Assembly (NCBI GenBank): GCA_029783825.1
Contig: JAREIK010003007.1
Location: forward strand, 1,230,369-1,294,368
Direction: 5' to 3'
Length of the DNA stretch: 64,000 bases
Source of the DNA: Sapria himalayana
Lineage: Eukaryota; Streptophyta; Magnoliopsida; Malpighiales; Rafflesiaceae
The notes under the pieces are model-generated. The model ran no database searches. It saw only the letters and a list, made by a program, of their open reading frames with translations, and was not told the origin of the DNA. This document shows, piece after piece, positions 40,505 through 52,130 of this stretch. The first letter of the stretch is position 1, and each line of letters starts with the position of its first letter. The translations under genes were made by a program, and so were the position numbers.

Positions 40505-41345
40505 GCAGCTAACCTAAATTCATTCCAATCTAGCATGTATTCATTTTAGGCTAGCATGACTGCATGAATTCATTCTAGACTAGTAGGGATTCATTATAGG
40601 CTAGCTTGATTCATTTTGAGTTGGCCTAGGTTCATTCTAAACTAGCCCAAGTTCATTCTAGTATAGCTTTGAATAAGGGTGTCAAATGAGTCCGGCGGCC
40701 CGGGCATGACCCAGATCAGTAGTGCCTGGCCCAGCATGGCACGGTCCTGAACCGTGCTTCGGGCCGAGCCACCCCAAGTCATGGTTTGTGACCTACTGGG
40801 CCGGCATGAGTCGTGCCTCATGTTGGTGCCAATGCATGGTAAACATTTATGGGCAATTTTATTATTATTTTTTAAATTTGACCGCCCCATCACGGGCTGG
40901 TCTATTTTTTAAAAAATATTCAATAACATGATTAATTTTTTTTCTGGTTTTCCTCTTTGTCATTCAGCATGGTGAGCATGACCATGCACTTTGTCATGCC
41001 TATCATGCCACTATGCCTAGCACGGGATGAGATTTTAACCATGCCATGCACGGCATGGCCGTGCTAAGAAAAAGCGGGACATGCCTGCATGGCATGGCCC
41101 GCTTCACACCTCTAACTCAGATTCATTCCAAGGTAGCTTGGATTCATTCTAGGCCAGCTCGACGTCATTCTAGGATAGCACGAGTTCATTCTAGGCTAGC
41201 TCAGGTTCATTTTAGGCTAACTCAGATTCATTCCATGCTAGAGTTCCATGCTAGCCTAGATTTATTCCAGGCTAGCTCACATTCTTTCCAAGCTAACTTG
41301 GGTTTATTCCAGAATAGCCTACATTCAATTCAGACTAGAGGTGTT
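40505..41345 (+). repeat. ~20-bp minisatellite (ATTCATTCTAGGCTAGCTC), split by a MITE
   Basis: Roughly 17 degenerate copies of a 20-21-bp unit, consensus near GATTCATTCTAGGCTAGCTC, occur at 40505-40673 and 41115-41345. The hAT-like insertion at 40674-41114 interrupts the array. Confidence 0.8.
40674..41114. mobile_element. hAT-like MITE, about 440 bp, GC-rich
   Basis: Terminal repeats TAAGGGTGTCAA (left) and TTCACACCTCTA (right, inverse TAGAGGTGTGAA) match the T-A-R-R-G-G-T-G-T-S-A-A ends of a common plant hAT MITE type. The interior is rich in GGCCCGGGCATG, GGCACGGT and CACGGCATGGCC motifs with high hairpin potential, far above the surrounding GC level. No clean 8-bp target duplication is visible. 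The short frames on both strands here (40642-40931) follow from its composition and are not genes. Confidence 0.7.
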
Positions 41346-41480
41346 AAATAGGTCATCACATGCAGACATTACTCATTTTTTCGCAACATAGCATGGTGGC
41401 ATTTTCTACCAGCCCAACAAGGCACTATGAGCATAGCAAAGTGCATTGCCATGCCCAACTGTGTTGAACGACAATGATAC
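41339..41480. mobile_element. Possible second, degraded hAT-like MITE end
   Basis: TAGAGGTGTTAAATAGGTC near 41342 resembles the hAT-like terminus described at 40674. It is followed by CATGGTGGCATT and CATGCCCAACTGTG, in the style of the same MITE family. The far terminus is not clear. Confidence 0.35.
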
Positions 41481-42372
41481 ACAGAAGACGGAAGATTTTA
41501 AAATTTTAAATAATCTAATTTTTTTTATTTTGAATTTTAATTAACTTGTGATTTTAAAATTGTTAATATTTTGATATTTTTGCATTAGTTTATTCATTGT
41601 TATTCTAAATAATAAAAGTTAAATCATGATTACCTTCTAGTTAGGAGATAAAATCATAATTTTGTTTAGATTCAATAATTTTGTAAGTAGAAGAGAGAGA
41701 TTAGAGAGAGAGAGAGAGAGAATGAAGTTTAAAACACATTTAATCACTCTATATGATATATTTGCCAAAAAGAAGAAGTGGTCATTGTGATAATCATCAT
41801 CACGTGTTTCAGGCCGTTGGATTGGAATTTTTTTGTCCCGATGGACTTCTTTAATTTCACTGCCCGCTGGTTCCCACAGATGACAAATCAGATGTTGTTA
41901 GCACTTAGCACGATGATTGTAACATGTGTAATAACTTTAACTGATTTGCTTTATCAACTATATGTTATAATTGTCTCCATTGATATTAATGTGTTCCATA
42001 AACTTAAATGATATTAGATTATCTTTGTTACATTGTAAAAGTTTTTTTTTTTTTGCTTTTTTTTATTTTTTCTTGTTCTTCTAAAACTTCTCTCTCAATT
42101 CTTCCTCAACGAAAACATTGAAAAAGTGCTATTAAAAAATTAGGTTCTTTTTATGTCATCTTTTTTTACTATAAAGAACAAGAAAACAATTCATCACATA
42201 CAGTTGTGGTGTATGTGTGTGTGTGCATGTGTGTGAGAGTGTGTGTGTGTGCGTGTGCATGTGCACACGTGTTTCTTATGAAAGTTTTGCAACTTGAAAA
42301 TAAAACTCAATTCACTTAGGTAGATGTTTTGATGGAAAGAAATATATATATATATGCTTACTTACATGCATG

Positions 42373-42411
<39 letters not shown>

Positions 42412-43640
42412 TTCTCATAGATTTAAAGAGTAATTATGTGTAAATATGAATATAAAGTGCATATACATTTTGTAAGAGTTGTATTTTAAAAAGAGAATAT
42501 TTTTTAAAATATATATATGAAGTGAAAATGTTAACAAATCATTTGGGTAATAATAAATGGGAAAATTATACTTGGTTTGGGAAAATGAATAATTAATGTT
42601 TAGTGGTACTAAGTTTAACAATTTTTTTGTCCCACTCAAACCTAGCTCATCTTATCTTTTGGGTCATTTATATATTTTGAGGGTCTAGGGTCAAAGAAGG
42701 CAAGATACTATTACTAACTATATTGTGTCACAACTAATATAAAAAAAATTATGTTTATGTATCCCAAATAGAAATTATATTTGTTTTTTAAATTAAAAAT
42801 AGTGATATTTCTTACAACAAATTGAAAAAATAATAATATCTTGGTGTATTGAAAATAATCAACCTAATTCTATCATTTGTCATAATATGTATGTATGTAT
42901 GTATGTAAAAAAATCGGCAACCCTTTTTTAAAAAAATATATAAAAGAAAGACTACGGGTAATGGGTTAGATCAGATAAGAATCCAACTTGCTTTTTATAA
43001 AAAACAAAAATATTTTATAATTTATATTTCTTATTTTTAATTATATATATATGTATGTATGTATGTATGTATTTATATGTTCTATCTATATATTGTTTAT
43101 ATACAATATATATGTGGTAAGTATATGTATATATATATACACTATGGGTCAGATTAAATAGGAATACAACATGCATTTTTATAAAAATCAAAAATATTAT
43201 TTAATTTTTATTTTCTTATTTTTATATTATACATATAAATAAATCATATATATACGATATATACAATATACATACATACATACTTATATATATATATATA
43301 TATATATTGTGTGCATGTGTATATCTATATATATTGTGTTTGTGTGTGCATATTTATTTATATATAGAATTTATATATACGTATATATACAATGGATCTA
43401 TATGCATACAGTATGTGTATATATATGAACAATATATATCAAAAAAATAAAAACCATCCGGAAACGAAGTAATAGGGCATACTTTTCTTTTGATACCCGA
43501 CTAGAGTTCTTCAAACTGATGAAAATGATGGGGATGGAATCACATGCACTAGCATGGAAAGATTAGTGCGCATAGTTTTGTGTTGCATATGATTATTGTT
43601 GAGCAATCACATGAGTTCTATGTGAATTGCATTACATGAT
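41481..43640. other. AT-rich sequence with simple repeats, no gene seen
   Basis: Contains (GA)n at 41694-41722, mixed (GT)n at 42210-42260, (TG)n at 42374-42411, (GTAT)n at 42887-42907 and 43052-43071, and several (TA)n tracts around 43130-43440. No convincing coding frame was seen. Confidence 0.6.
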
Positions 43641-43661
43641 CAGAATCAAATTAATGGAATG

Positions 43662-43869
43662 ACTTACCGGTAAAAGACGACTGCATTCTGATAAATCTCT
43701 TTCTGATCGGCATCACTACCATGCACATTGCGGAGAGAGAAGTTTTGTCTTCCAGAGGCCCCCTCAAGAATCGAAGCCCGTTGGAGTTGGAGTCTGGTGA
43801 GGGTTTATAGATAAGGTGAGATAAACTACAGAAGCAAACACCGAGCCTCTCGGAGATGCTCTTAAGCAT
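43662..43869 (-). pseudogene. Exon-like gene fragment of unknown identity
   Basis: A non-repetitive, higher-GC patch on the minus strand ends at a good splice donor (TTTTACCG then GTAAGT at about 43665-43670). Two frames are open. One is MLKSISERLGVCFCSLSHL. The other, more protein-like, runs from a possible acceptor after CTCACCAG and contains LRNVHGSDADQKEIYQNAVV. CTATAAACCC near 43805 could alternatively be a TATA box. It sits just left of the foldback-family arm at 43870, so it may be a captured exon. The family is not recognised. Confidence 0.4.
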
Positions 43870-46268
43870 ATGTTAGAGTTGAAATCCATATATTTGTAAA
43901 CTTCATTTTTTTATACATATATGTATAAAAAATTAACTATATATAACTAAATAAACAATAAATAATTATATTTACATAAAGACTCATATTTCAATTCATT
44001 TATTCATACATATATGTTAGAGTTGAATTGATGATAAATCTCTTTTTGATATATTTTCAAAGATTTACATATATTTACATAAAGACTCATTTTTTTCAAT
44101 TCATTTTTTTATAGATAAAGATTCATTTTTCAATTAATTTTAGGATTTACATATAGTTATATATTTTTATACATCTATATTTATTACATATATATAGATT
44201 TACATATATGTATAGATAGCTAAATAAATAATAAATAATTATAATACATAAAGACTCATTTTTTTATTTATTATCAAAATATTTTCAACAAAGCTAATGT
44301 GTGTGTAGCAAGGTACACATGAAAAACAAGCACCTTGCAATTTTTATTATAAAATTAATTAAACAATAAATATATAAACAACTTCAAAAAATAGATGTTT
44401 ATCTTTATAACTAGAAAAAAAATCAAATGGCTACAAAATTTACAAACTTCCTATAGCAAGACACACATGAAAAGATGATTGGTCTTCAAGCAACACTCCT
44501 AAGTGTTATAAAACACTCTTTATGTTAAAATATATATAACTATATATATTTTATTATTATAAATTTTTAAGAATTCATATTAATTTTTATAAAGATAATA
44601 TGAAATAATCTTAAAGGAATACAATTTCATATTATTTGATATCATTTATAATTTTTAAAATTTTAAAAATTACTTAAAGTGAGAAGATAATTAAAAAAAG
44701 TTATAATTTTTATTTTAATAAAGACTGAATATTAAAAGCTAATAGTAAAAATATTACTCAATTATTTAATTCTTATAAATTTTAGTAGGGGCAAACATCT
44801 ATGTATTAATTTTTAAATATTAATTTATTTTCTTTTAAATTTAATAAAAAGATTAAAATTTTTATTATAGTTAAAGATTTTCAAATTTTGTATTAATTAT
44901 TTTTTTAAAAGTTTCCTATAATCATAAAATTTTTTTTATACATTATAATAATATTAATATTTACTAGTTTATTTGTCAATTCAAATATTTTTGAAAATAT
45001 TTTTTATTTTATCATACAATGAATTATTTTACATTTATATTAGTATAAATTTTAATGTATGTTAATTTAATTTATAAAATATCGATAAAAATTATAATAC
45101 TTATTGAATTAATTATATAATGTTACTTTAATACAAATTATTAAGTTTCTTAATTAAACATTTTAGAAAAATTTTAGTTATAATTTTTTAAAAAATTAAT
45201 ACATCATAAAAATAGTTATTTTATTCCATATTAATATAATTATTTTTTGTATATTTATATTTTTAAATTATTTATTTATAATATCCTTTTTTTTATAATT
45301 TTACAAGGAAATTATTTCTTTTAAGGACCAATCATCTATAGACCATTAACATCCATTTAATAAACAAAATTAAATAAAATATTAAAACTAATAATAAATT
45401 AAAAAAAATAAATAATTAAATATTGGCTAGAGAAATTCTATCACTAAATCCTACTCTATATTAGAAATTTAATTAGCTAGGGAAGTTTCATCACTAAATT
45501 CGTCGCTATATTCCGTATTTAATTATCTAGGAAAGTTTCGTCACTAAATCTATCGATATATTCTAGATTTAATTAGCTAGGGAAGTTCTAGTCACTAAAA
45601 TCTATCACTATATTTAGGATGAAATTGGCTAGAAAAATTCTGTCACAAAAATCTTTCATTATATTCAGTATGTAATTAGCTAGAGAAATTCTGTCGCTAT
45701 ATTTTGAGATTAATTAGCTAGGGAAATTTCATCGATAAAATCCATCGCTATGTTCCAGATGTAATTAGCTAGGGAATTCCATCGCTAAAATCTGTCGCTA
45801 TGTTACAGATGAAATTAGCTAGACAAATTTCGTTGCTAAATCCATCGCTAAATCCCAGATTTTATTAGCTAGAAAAATTCTGTCACTAAATCCATCGCTA
45901 TATTTAAGATTTTATTAGCTAGGAAAATTACGTCGCTAAATCCATTGCTTAATTCCCAACTTTTTTGAGTGAAATTTACGAAAAATATTGCGTCATTAAT
46001 TCATCGCTAATCTTTCACTAAATTCTCCACTTTTCTTAAGCATATTTTATGAAAATATTTTGTCGCTAATCCATCGCTAATTAATTTCTAAATTCCCCGC
46101 TTTTCTTGAGCGGAATTTACAAAAAATATTCCGTCGCTAATCCGTTGCAAATTTTTAATTCAATAAAAAATCATAAATCTCTTGCTATTCCCTAACTAAT
46201 CTCTCGCAATTTAGCTAGGGATTGATCCCAAGCTAAAATTTTCTAGCTAAATGAACATTTTCATAGTG
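43870..46268. mobile_element. CACTA-like foldback family, right half (copy A)
   Basis: From about 43870 the sequence aligns by eye with 60440-62256 of copy B. Examples are AACAATAAATATATAAACAA, AACTTCAAAAAATAGATGTT, TAGTAAAAATATTACTCAAT, and then repeats GCTAGGGAAGTTTCATCACT / CTAAATCCATCGCTATATTC at 45420-46000. It ends CTAAATGAACATTTTCATAGTG at 46268, a degraded CACTA terminus. The left arm present in copy B is missing here. GATA repeats begin about 50-100 bp beyond the terminus. Confidence 0.75.
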
Positions 46269-46319
46269 TTACATCTACACGAACATGAACAAAAATATTA
46301 TTATATAAATTGAAAATCG

Positions 46320-47123
46320 ATATATATATATATATTATATATATAACTATATATTGACAGATAGATAGACATTTAGATAGTTATATAGATATATGGATAG
46401 AAAAATAGATAGATAGTTAGACATAAGAAGAATAGATAGACAGATAGATAGACAAATAGGTAGACAAATAGATAGATATATAGATAGACATATAGATAGA
46501 AAGATAAATAGATAGAAAGATAGAATGATAGATAGACAGACAGATAGATAGACATATAGATTGATAGTTGATAGAAAGATATATAGACATGTAGATAGAT
46601 ATTAAGATGGATAGAAATATATACACATAGATACACACATATATAGATAGGGAGATAGAGAGATGGTGCGATAGATTGAAAGGTAGATTGACTAATAGAT
46701 AGATAGAAAAATAGATAAAAAGATAGAGAAAAACATAGATCGTTAGATAGATAGACAATTATATAGACAGATAGATACACAAATAGATAGGCAGATAGAT
46801 ATACAAATAAATAGAAAGATATATAAATAGATAATAGATAGATAGATAGACAAGTAGATATGGAGATAGAAAGATTGATAGATAGATATATAGATAGACA
46901 GAAAGATAGAAAGATAGTTAGATAAATAGAATGACAAATAGACAAATAGACAAATAGACACATAAATAGATAGAAAGATAGATAAACATTTATATAGACA
47001 GACACACAGAATGATAGATAAATAGTTTGATACACATATTGATAAACACATAGATAGATAAATTAATAGTGAAATAGATATACAGATAGATAGACAGATA
47101 GATATACATATAGATAGACAGAC

Positions 47124-47172
<49 letters not shown>

Positions 47173-48611
47173 TAGATAGATAAAATGATATTAAGATTGA
47201 TAAACATATTGATAGAATGATTGATTGATAATTTGATAGATATATTGATATACAGAATGATAGATTGATAGATAAAAAGATAAATAGATATATAGATAGA
47301 TAGATAAATAGATAGAAAGATAGATAGTTAGTTAGATAGACATATATATAGATAGACAGACAGAAAGATAGATAGTTAGATAGATAGATTGATAGATAGA
47401 TAGAGATATTGATATATAGATGGATAGATAGATATATAGATAGTTTGATAGATTGATAGACATATTGATAGATATATTGGCATATTAAAAGAAAGATCGA
47501 TATAAAGATTAATAGACAGATTTTTAGACATATTGATAGATAGATTGATAAACAGACAAATAGTTAGATAGATAGATATATGATAGATAAATAAATAGAT
47601 AAACAAATAGATAGACTGATAGATAGATAAATTATTTTTCAAATAGATAGACAGATAGCTAGATAGATAAAGAAATAGATAGATAGATAGATAGGTAAAT
47701 AGATTGATATATAGATAGATAGATTTATATGTTGATAGAAAGATAGATATATAGATAGATAGATAAAAAATTAGATAGATAGATATACAGATAGATATAC
47801 AAGTAGATAGATAGATAAACAAATAGATAGATAAATAGATAAAAATAAAGATAATCAAATAGATAGTTAGATAGTTAGATTGATTCAAAGATAGATAAAC
47901 ATATAGATAGATAGATAGATAGAGTCACAACTAGATATATAGATAGATTGATAAATAGACAGACAGATAGATAGATAGATATATAGAAAGATAAACAAAT
48001 AGATAGATAGATTAGACAAATAGATAAAAAAGTAGATAGATAGATAGACATATAGATAGACTAATTGATAGACAGATAGATAGATAGATAGATAGATGAT
48101 CTATTTGTCTATCTAGATATACAGGCAGGTAGACATGTAGGAAGATAGTCAGGCAGGTAGATAGATAGACACACAAACACATAGATCGATAGGCATGTAG
48201 ATTGATAGTTAGAAAGTCAAACAAATAAATAGAAATATAGATAAATAGGGAAAAAAAAGAAAAATAGACATTTAGATAGATAGTTTAATAGACAAATTGA
48301 TAGACAGATTGTTAGAGAGACAGATAGATTGATTTATTGATTGATAGATAGATAGTTAAATAAATACACACACACATAGATAGATAGATAGATAGGCAGG
48401 CAGCCATGTAATAACTCAGTCAAGTAGGTAGACAGATAGATAGACAAACATACAGATATACAGACATGTAGAGAGATAGTCAGAAAGTCAAACTAACAAA
48501 TTGAAAGATAGATAGACAGACAACAAAAAGACAAATAGACATATAGACGGGTAGTTTGATAGACAAATTGAAAGACAGTTTGATAGAGAGATTAATTGAA
48601 AGATTGATATA
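46320..48611 (-). repeat. Degenerate (GATA)n array
   Basis: GATA/GACA/AATA repeats about 2.3 kb long lie between a CACTA-like right terminus (46268) and a CACTA-like left terminus (48612). They include (TA)n at 47128-47168. At 48085-48115 the unit flips to TATC (GATGATCTATTTGTCTATCTAG), a palindromic switch. The minus-strand open frames are Tyr-Leu-Ser-Ile repeats. Confidence 0.95.
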
Positions 48612-48960
48612 CAACTACAATAAAAATCCCAAATAGCTTGGGAATTTTCCCTAGCACAATGAGTTATTTTTATCGCTAAAGTGGATATAATGATGGAATA
48701 ATGATGGAACCTTTCCCAAGCTAAAGTGCTCGTTGCTAAAAAATAACGAGGGAAAGTGTCCCTAGCTAAAATATTTTAGCAACAAAAGATACCCTAGCTA
48801 AATTAATAATTTTCCTATCTAATTTTTACCTTAATTTGAAGCTTCAAAAAATTTACTAACTAAATTAGCAAAAGAAAAATCCCTAGATAAATTACCAAGG
48901 GAAAATTTTCTATCTATTTTCATTCAAAAAACTATTTTCACTATTTTATTTTTTTTTCAA
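48612..48960. mobile_element. Left terminus of a CACTA-like element related to the GCTAAAT family
   Basis: Directly after the GATA array, CAACTACAATAAAAATCCC resembles the CACTACAAGAAAAT terminus. Repeats with CCCTAGCTAAA, ATCGCTAAAGTGG and TTGCTAAAAAATAACGAGG follow. The subterminal style matches the foldback family but the unit sequence differs, so it is probably a related subfamily. No right terminus in matching style was found nearby. Confidence 0.55.
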
Positions 48961-49059
48961 AAAATTTAATTAAATAAATTTATGTTTTTATATTAAATTG
49001 AGTAAAAACAAAAACTATAAATGATAATTTATAAAAAAAAAAAATTAAAATCAGTTAAT

Positions 49060-49935
49060 ATATTATTCTAATACAATATTTTACATAGTTAAAACAAAAA
49101 TATAACAAAATTTTATTATATCTTATTTATCAATGTATCTAATGATAGTGTATAAAGTTTAATCTATCCGTGAAATTGACATTTCTTTCTCTCCCCCAAC
49201 TATTCTAGTCATCATATTTCTGTTCCGACAAAGCTATCCTAGTCGTGGTGCATCATGTCTAGTGAAAAATTTCTTCACTTCTACAAGGTTCATATGGGGA
49301 ACATTGCGGTACCGCATCTGTATGAAATTTAAACTAGTCAATCAAATCAAAATAAAAAAATAAAAAAAGTTATGTTTAGATAAATATAAAATATTTTAGT
49401 ATATATGTACATTTATACTGTAGTGTATATATATATATATACTACCATTTCACTAGTTAGATAAATTACTATAGTATATGTACATATATACTGTAGTATT
49501 ATATGTACATATAAACTGAATATATATGTACATATATACTAGAGTATTATATGTACATATATACTCGATATATATGCACATATAATATTGTAGAATTATA
49601 TGTACTTATATACTATAGTATATATGTAGATATACTGAGTATATATGTACATATATACTATAGTATTATACGCACATATATATTCAGTATATACATACAT
49701 ATATACTCAGTAAATACATACATATGTACTTGGTATATACGTAGATATATACTTAGTATATACATATATAATTACTCAATATATATTACATATGTACTAT
49801 AGTATATATGTAAGTATATAATGCAAATTTATATGTATATATATATAATCACATAGCCTCAGATGACACAAAACTACAACAAATTAGTATTATCCCATTT
49901 ATACTTCAAAAAGATGGCACAAAACTTCACTATCA
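49060..49935. repeat. Direct-duplication module 1 with palindromic minisatellite
   Basis: This module has a unique head (CAATGTATCTAATGATAGTG ... CTATCCTAGTCGTGG), a minisatellite of TATATGTACATATATACT units (about 49395-49830), and a tail (CACATAGCCTCAGATGACAC ... AGTATTATCCCATTTATACT). It recurs in the same order at 50320-51885. The head has a short minus-strand coding-like piece (MRYRNVPHMNLVEVKKFFT) that is partly conserved in module 2, but the family is not recognised. Confidence 0.75.
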
Positions 49936-49967
49936 ATATAAATAAGAAAAGCAAAGATTATTTAAAT

Positions 49968-50306
49968 TTAGGAAAATATTTCTAAAAACTTAGAGGAAAA
50001 CCTGGAAGACAAGCCATGAGCTAGGCTTGGTACATCAAAGTTTGCATCTTGCCTCCCCGTAACTAGAACTCTCTCTCGGTCCCAAGGTCTATAAGTGTGT
50101 TGCTTTGCCCCGCCATGACGGAGCTGACAAGCTAACAAAAGAACTGACAGATGAAATAAAGATAGATCGTCAATAATGGTAACCATCAACAAAACAATAA
50201 GAAACTTGAACATAAAAAAATAGAGCACTCTACCATGCTCATGTGCAACACAAGATGATGATAATATTTTTTGCATAATAATTTTGAATAAATACATTCT
50301 ACGCAA
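49968..50306 (-). other. Exon-like open frame of unknown identity
   Basis: A minus-strand frame of 112 codons shows a hydrophobic segment (FLIVLLMVTIIDDL) followed by a polar part (RHGGAKQHTYRPWDRER). It is non-repetitive and higher in GC than its surroundings. A second frame beginning MAGQSNTLIDLGTEREF after an AG acceptor is equally plausible for part of it. It lies between the two duplicated modules. It could be a captured gene piece, but no family is recognised. Confidence 0.3.
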
Positions 50307-50319
50307 CCATTGTTTTGCA

Positions 50320-51885
50320 TATTTAAAACAAAAACATAATAAAATTTTATTACATCTTTTTCATCAATGTATCTAGTGACATTGTATAAAGTATAATCTA
50401 TCCGTAAAATTGACGTTCCTTTTCTTCCCCATTTCTTCTGATCACCATCTTTCTACTACGACAAGGTTATCCTAGTCGTGGGGCGTCATGTGTTTTGAAA
50501 AATCACTTCATTTCTACAAGCTTCGTATAGGGAACATTATAGTATCATATCTGTACGAAAATTAAACCAGTCAATCAATTCAAAATTAATAAATTAAAAA
50601 AAGTTCTATTTTGATAAATATATAATACTATAGTATATATGTACATTTATACTACAGTGTATATGTACATATATACTAGCATTTCACTAGTGACATATAT
50701 TATGACAGTATATATGTACATATAATTATGTAGTATTATATGTACTTGTACTATAATATATATGTAGACATACTGAGTATATGTGTACATTATACTATAG
50801 TATGTACGTACGTATATACTACATTATATATGTATGTACATACTATAGTATATAATATATATGAACATATATACTCAGTATGTACGTATAAAAGATATAC
50901 TAGCATTTCTCTTATCTGCACATATAAGAGGAACCACTCATTGAACCGAGAAACTATTTCAGAGTGCGACTCTTTTCTAAATCTCTCATTAACATCCTAA
51001 CATGTCCGGAACAACAGAGATATTCTAATTCAATGATCAAAGAATGCATATCATGTTTTCGTGTAAGTAAATAATGAGCAATGAAATGTAACTCAACATG
51101 ACCATGGTACACAAACTCATGAGTGATGGTAGGGTTCAAAGAAGTAAAATAACTAGACCACTGCCTTCCACAGTTTCGATCGTTCTTGCAAGAATATTTG
51201 GAGTTAAGGCTTCAAAATCCTACACAATTACAAGGGAAAAAAAGGAGTTATTAGCAGTGATGAGAATCTTAAACATAGTATCTAAAAAGAAAAAAAAAGT
51301 ATAACTTACAAAATACACATGCCATAAGTATTTTCTAGAATTCTTTCAAAATCCTTGTACAAGCAAAAGGAAATAACTCTACTTTCAAGAAACAAAGAGA
51401 AGGAATCAGTTTTTTTAGGTCAATCAGTCCCTTCATCATTAACTTTTTAATCTACTTTGCCAGTTTTCTCTTGTGGCATCATCACGCAAGCATCAAATTT
51501 AGAAAAAATTAAAAAACTAGTCAATTTTCTTAGAGATCATGGCATCAAATTTTGTATATACGTACGTATATTAGTGCATTCTATATGTAATATATACTGC
51601 ACTATTTTATGTACATATATACTCAGTATATCTACATATATACTAAGTACATATGTTACTGAGTATATATGTACATATATACTGTAGTATATATGATACT
51701 GAGTATATATGTACATATGTACTATAGTATATATGATAGTGAGTATATATGTACATATATACTATAGTATATACATTCATATATACACACATAAATATAT
51801 TCACATAGCCTTAGATGACACAAAATTGCAACAAATTAGTATTATCCCATTTATACTTCATAAAGAAGGCACAAAACTTCAAAAG
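50320..51885. repeat. Direct-duplication module 2 with palindromic minisatellites
   Basis: The head matches module 1 (CAATGTATCTAGTGACATTG ... TTATCCTAGTCGTGG). Two minisatellite blocks of TATATGTACATATA units (about 50630-50890 and 51600-51775) flank a ~650-bp insert. The tail (CACATAGCCTTAGATGACAC ... AGTATTATCCCATTTATACT) matches module 1. The shared tail also occurs inverted at 62812-62900. Confidence 0.75.
50950..51300. other. Ambiguous degraded coding remnant in module 2
   Basis: On the minus strand 50954-51139 reads with HGHVELHFIAHYLLTRKHDM and VRMLMRDLEKSRTLK, faintly like the tail of a pentatricopeptide protein. On the plus strand 51098-51304 contains SYTITREKKELLAVMRI, faintly like the RNase H of Gypsy retroelements. 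The two are on opposite strands, largely exclusive, and both weak. This segment is absent from module 1. Confidence 0.2.
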
Positions 51886-51902
51886 CTAATCTTTTTACTC
51901 TA

Positions 51903-52130
51903 TCCAGCATCTCTCATGGATTGCAGTGCAAGAGATGTGTTGGAGACAATGCATTCGTGGGGATTGAATGAATTGTTGGCATTAACCATTAAGTTGTTAA
52001 GATCACTTCCTGGTAAGAAAGGTTTTATGTCTTGGTCTCCCATGCTATAGATCAGTTGTAGACCAAGATGCCCCTGGAAAAATAGCTCGTAATAGCCATA
52101 GTTCCTCATGTTCATCCCATCGTCATCCAT
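51903..52130 (-). pseudogene. BBR/BPC GAGA-binding transcription factor, N-terminal fragment
   Basis: From ATG at 52130 the minus strand encodes MDDDGMNMRNYGYYE, GHLGLQL, DIKPFLPGSDLNNLM, FNPHECIVSN and SMRDAG, then a stop. This order (MDDD, MRNWGYYEP, LGLQLM, KPFLPGRDPN, HPRDC, VRDAWI) is characteristic of the N-terminus of class I BASIC PENTACYSTEINE proteins. These are plant transcription factors that bind GA-rich repeats. The C-terminal zinc-binding pentacysteine DNA-binding domain is absent, so the piece cannot bind DNA as BPC does. It lies 3' of the CACTA copy 3 genes, so it is probably a captured host gene fragment. The stop after SMRDAG coincides with the switch to repeat sequence. 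Confidence 0.75.

Noticed and set aside
40642..40931. Open frames on both strands in the GC-rich block
   Set aside because: They lie within the hAT-like MITE and reflect its composition and hairpins.
51098..51304. Gypsy-like RNase H motif on the plus strand
   Set aside because: Only one short motif-like string. No reverse transcriptase, integrase or LTR nearby, and an opposite-strand reading is equally plausible.
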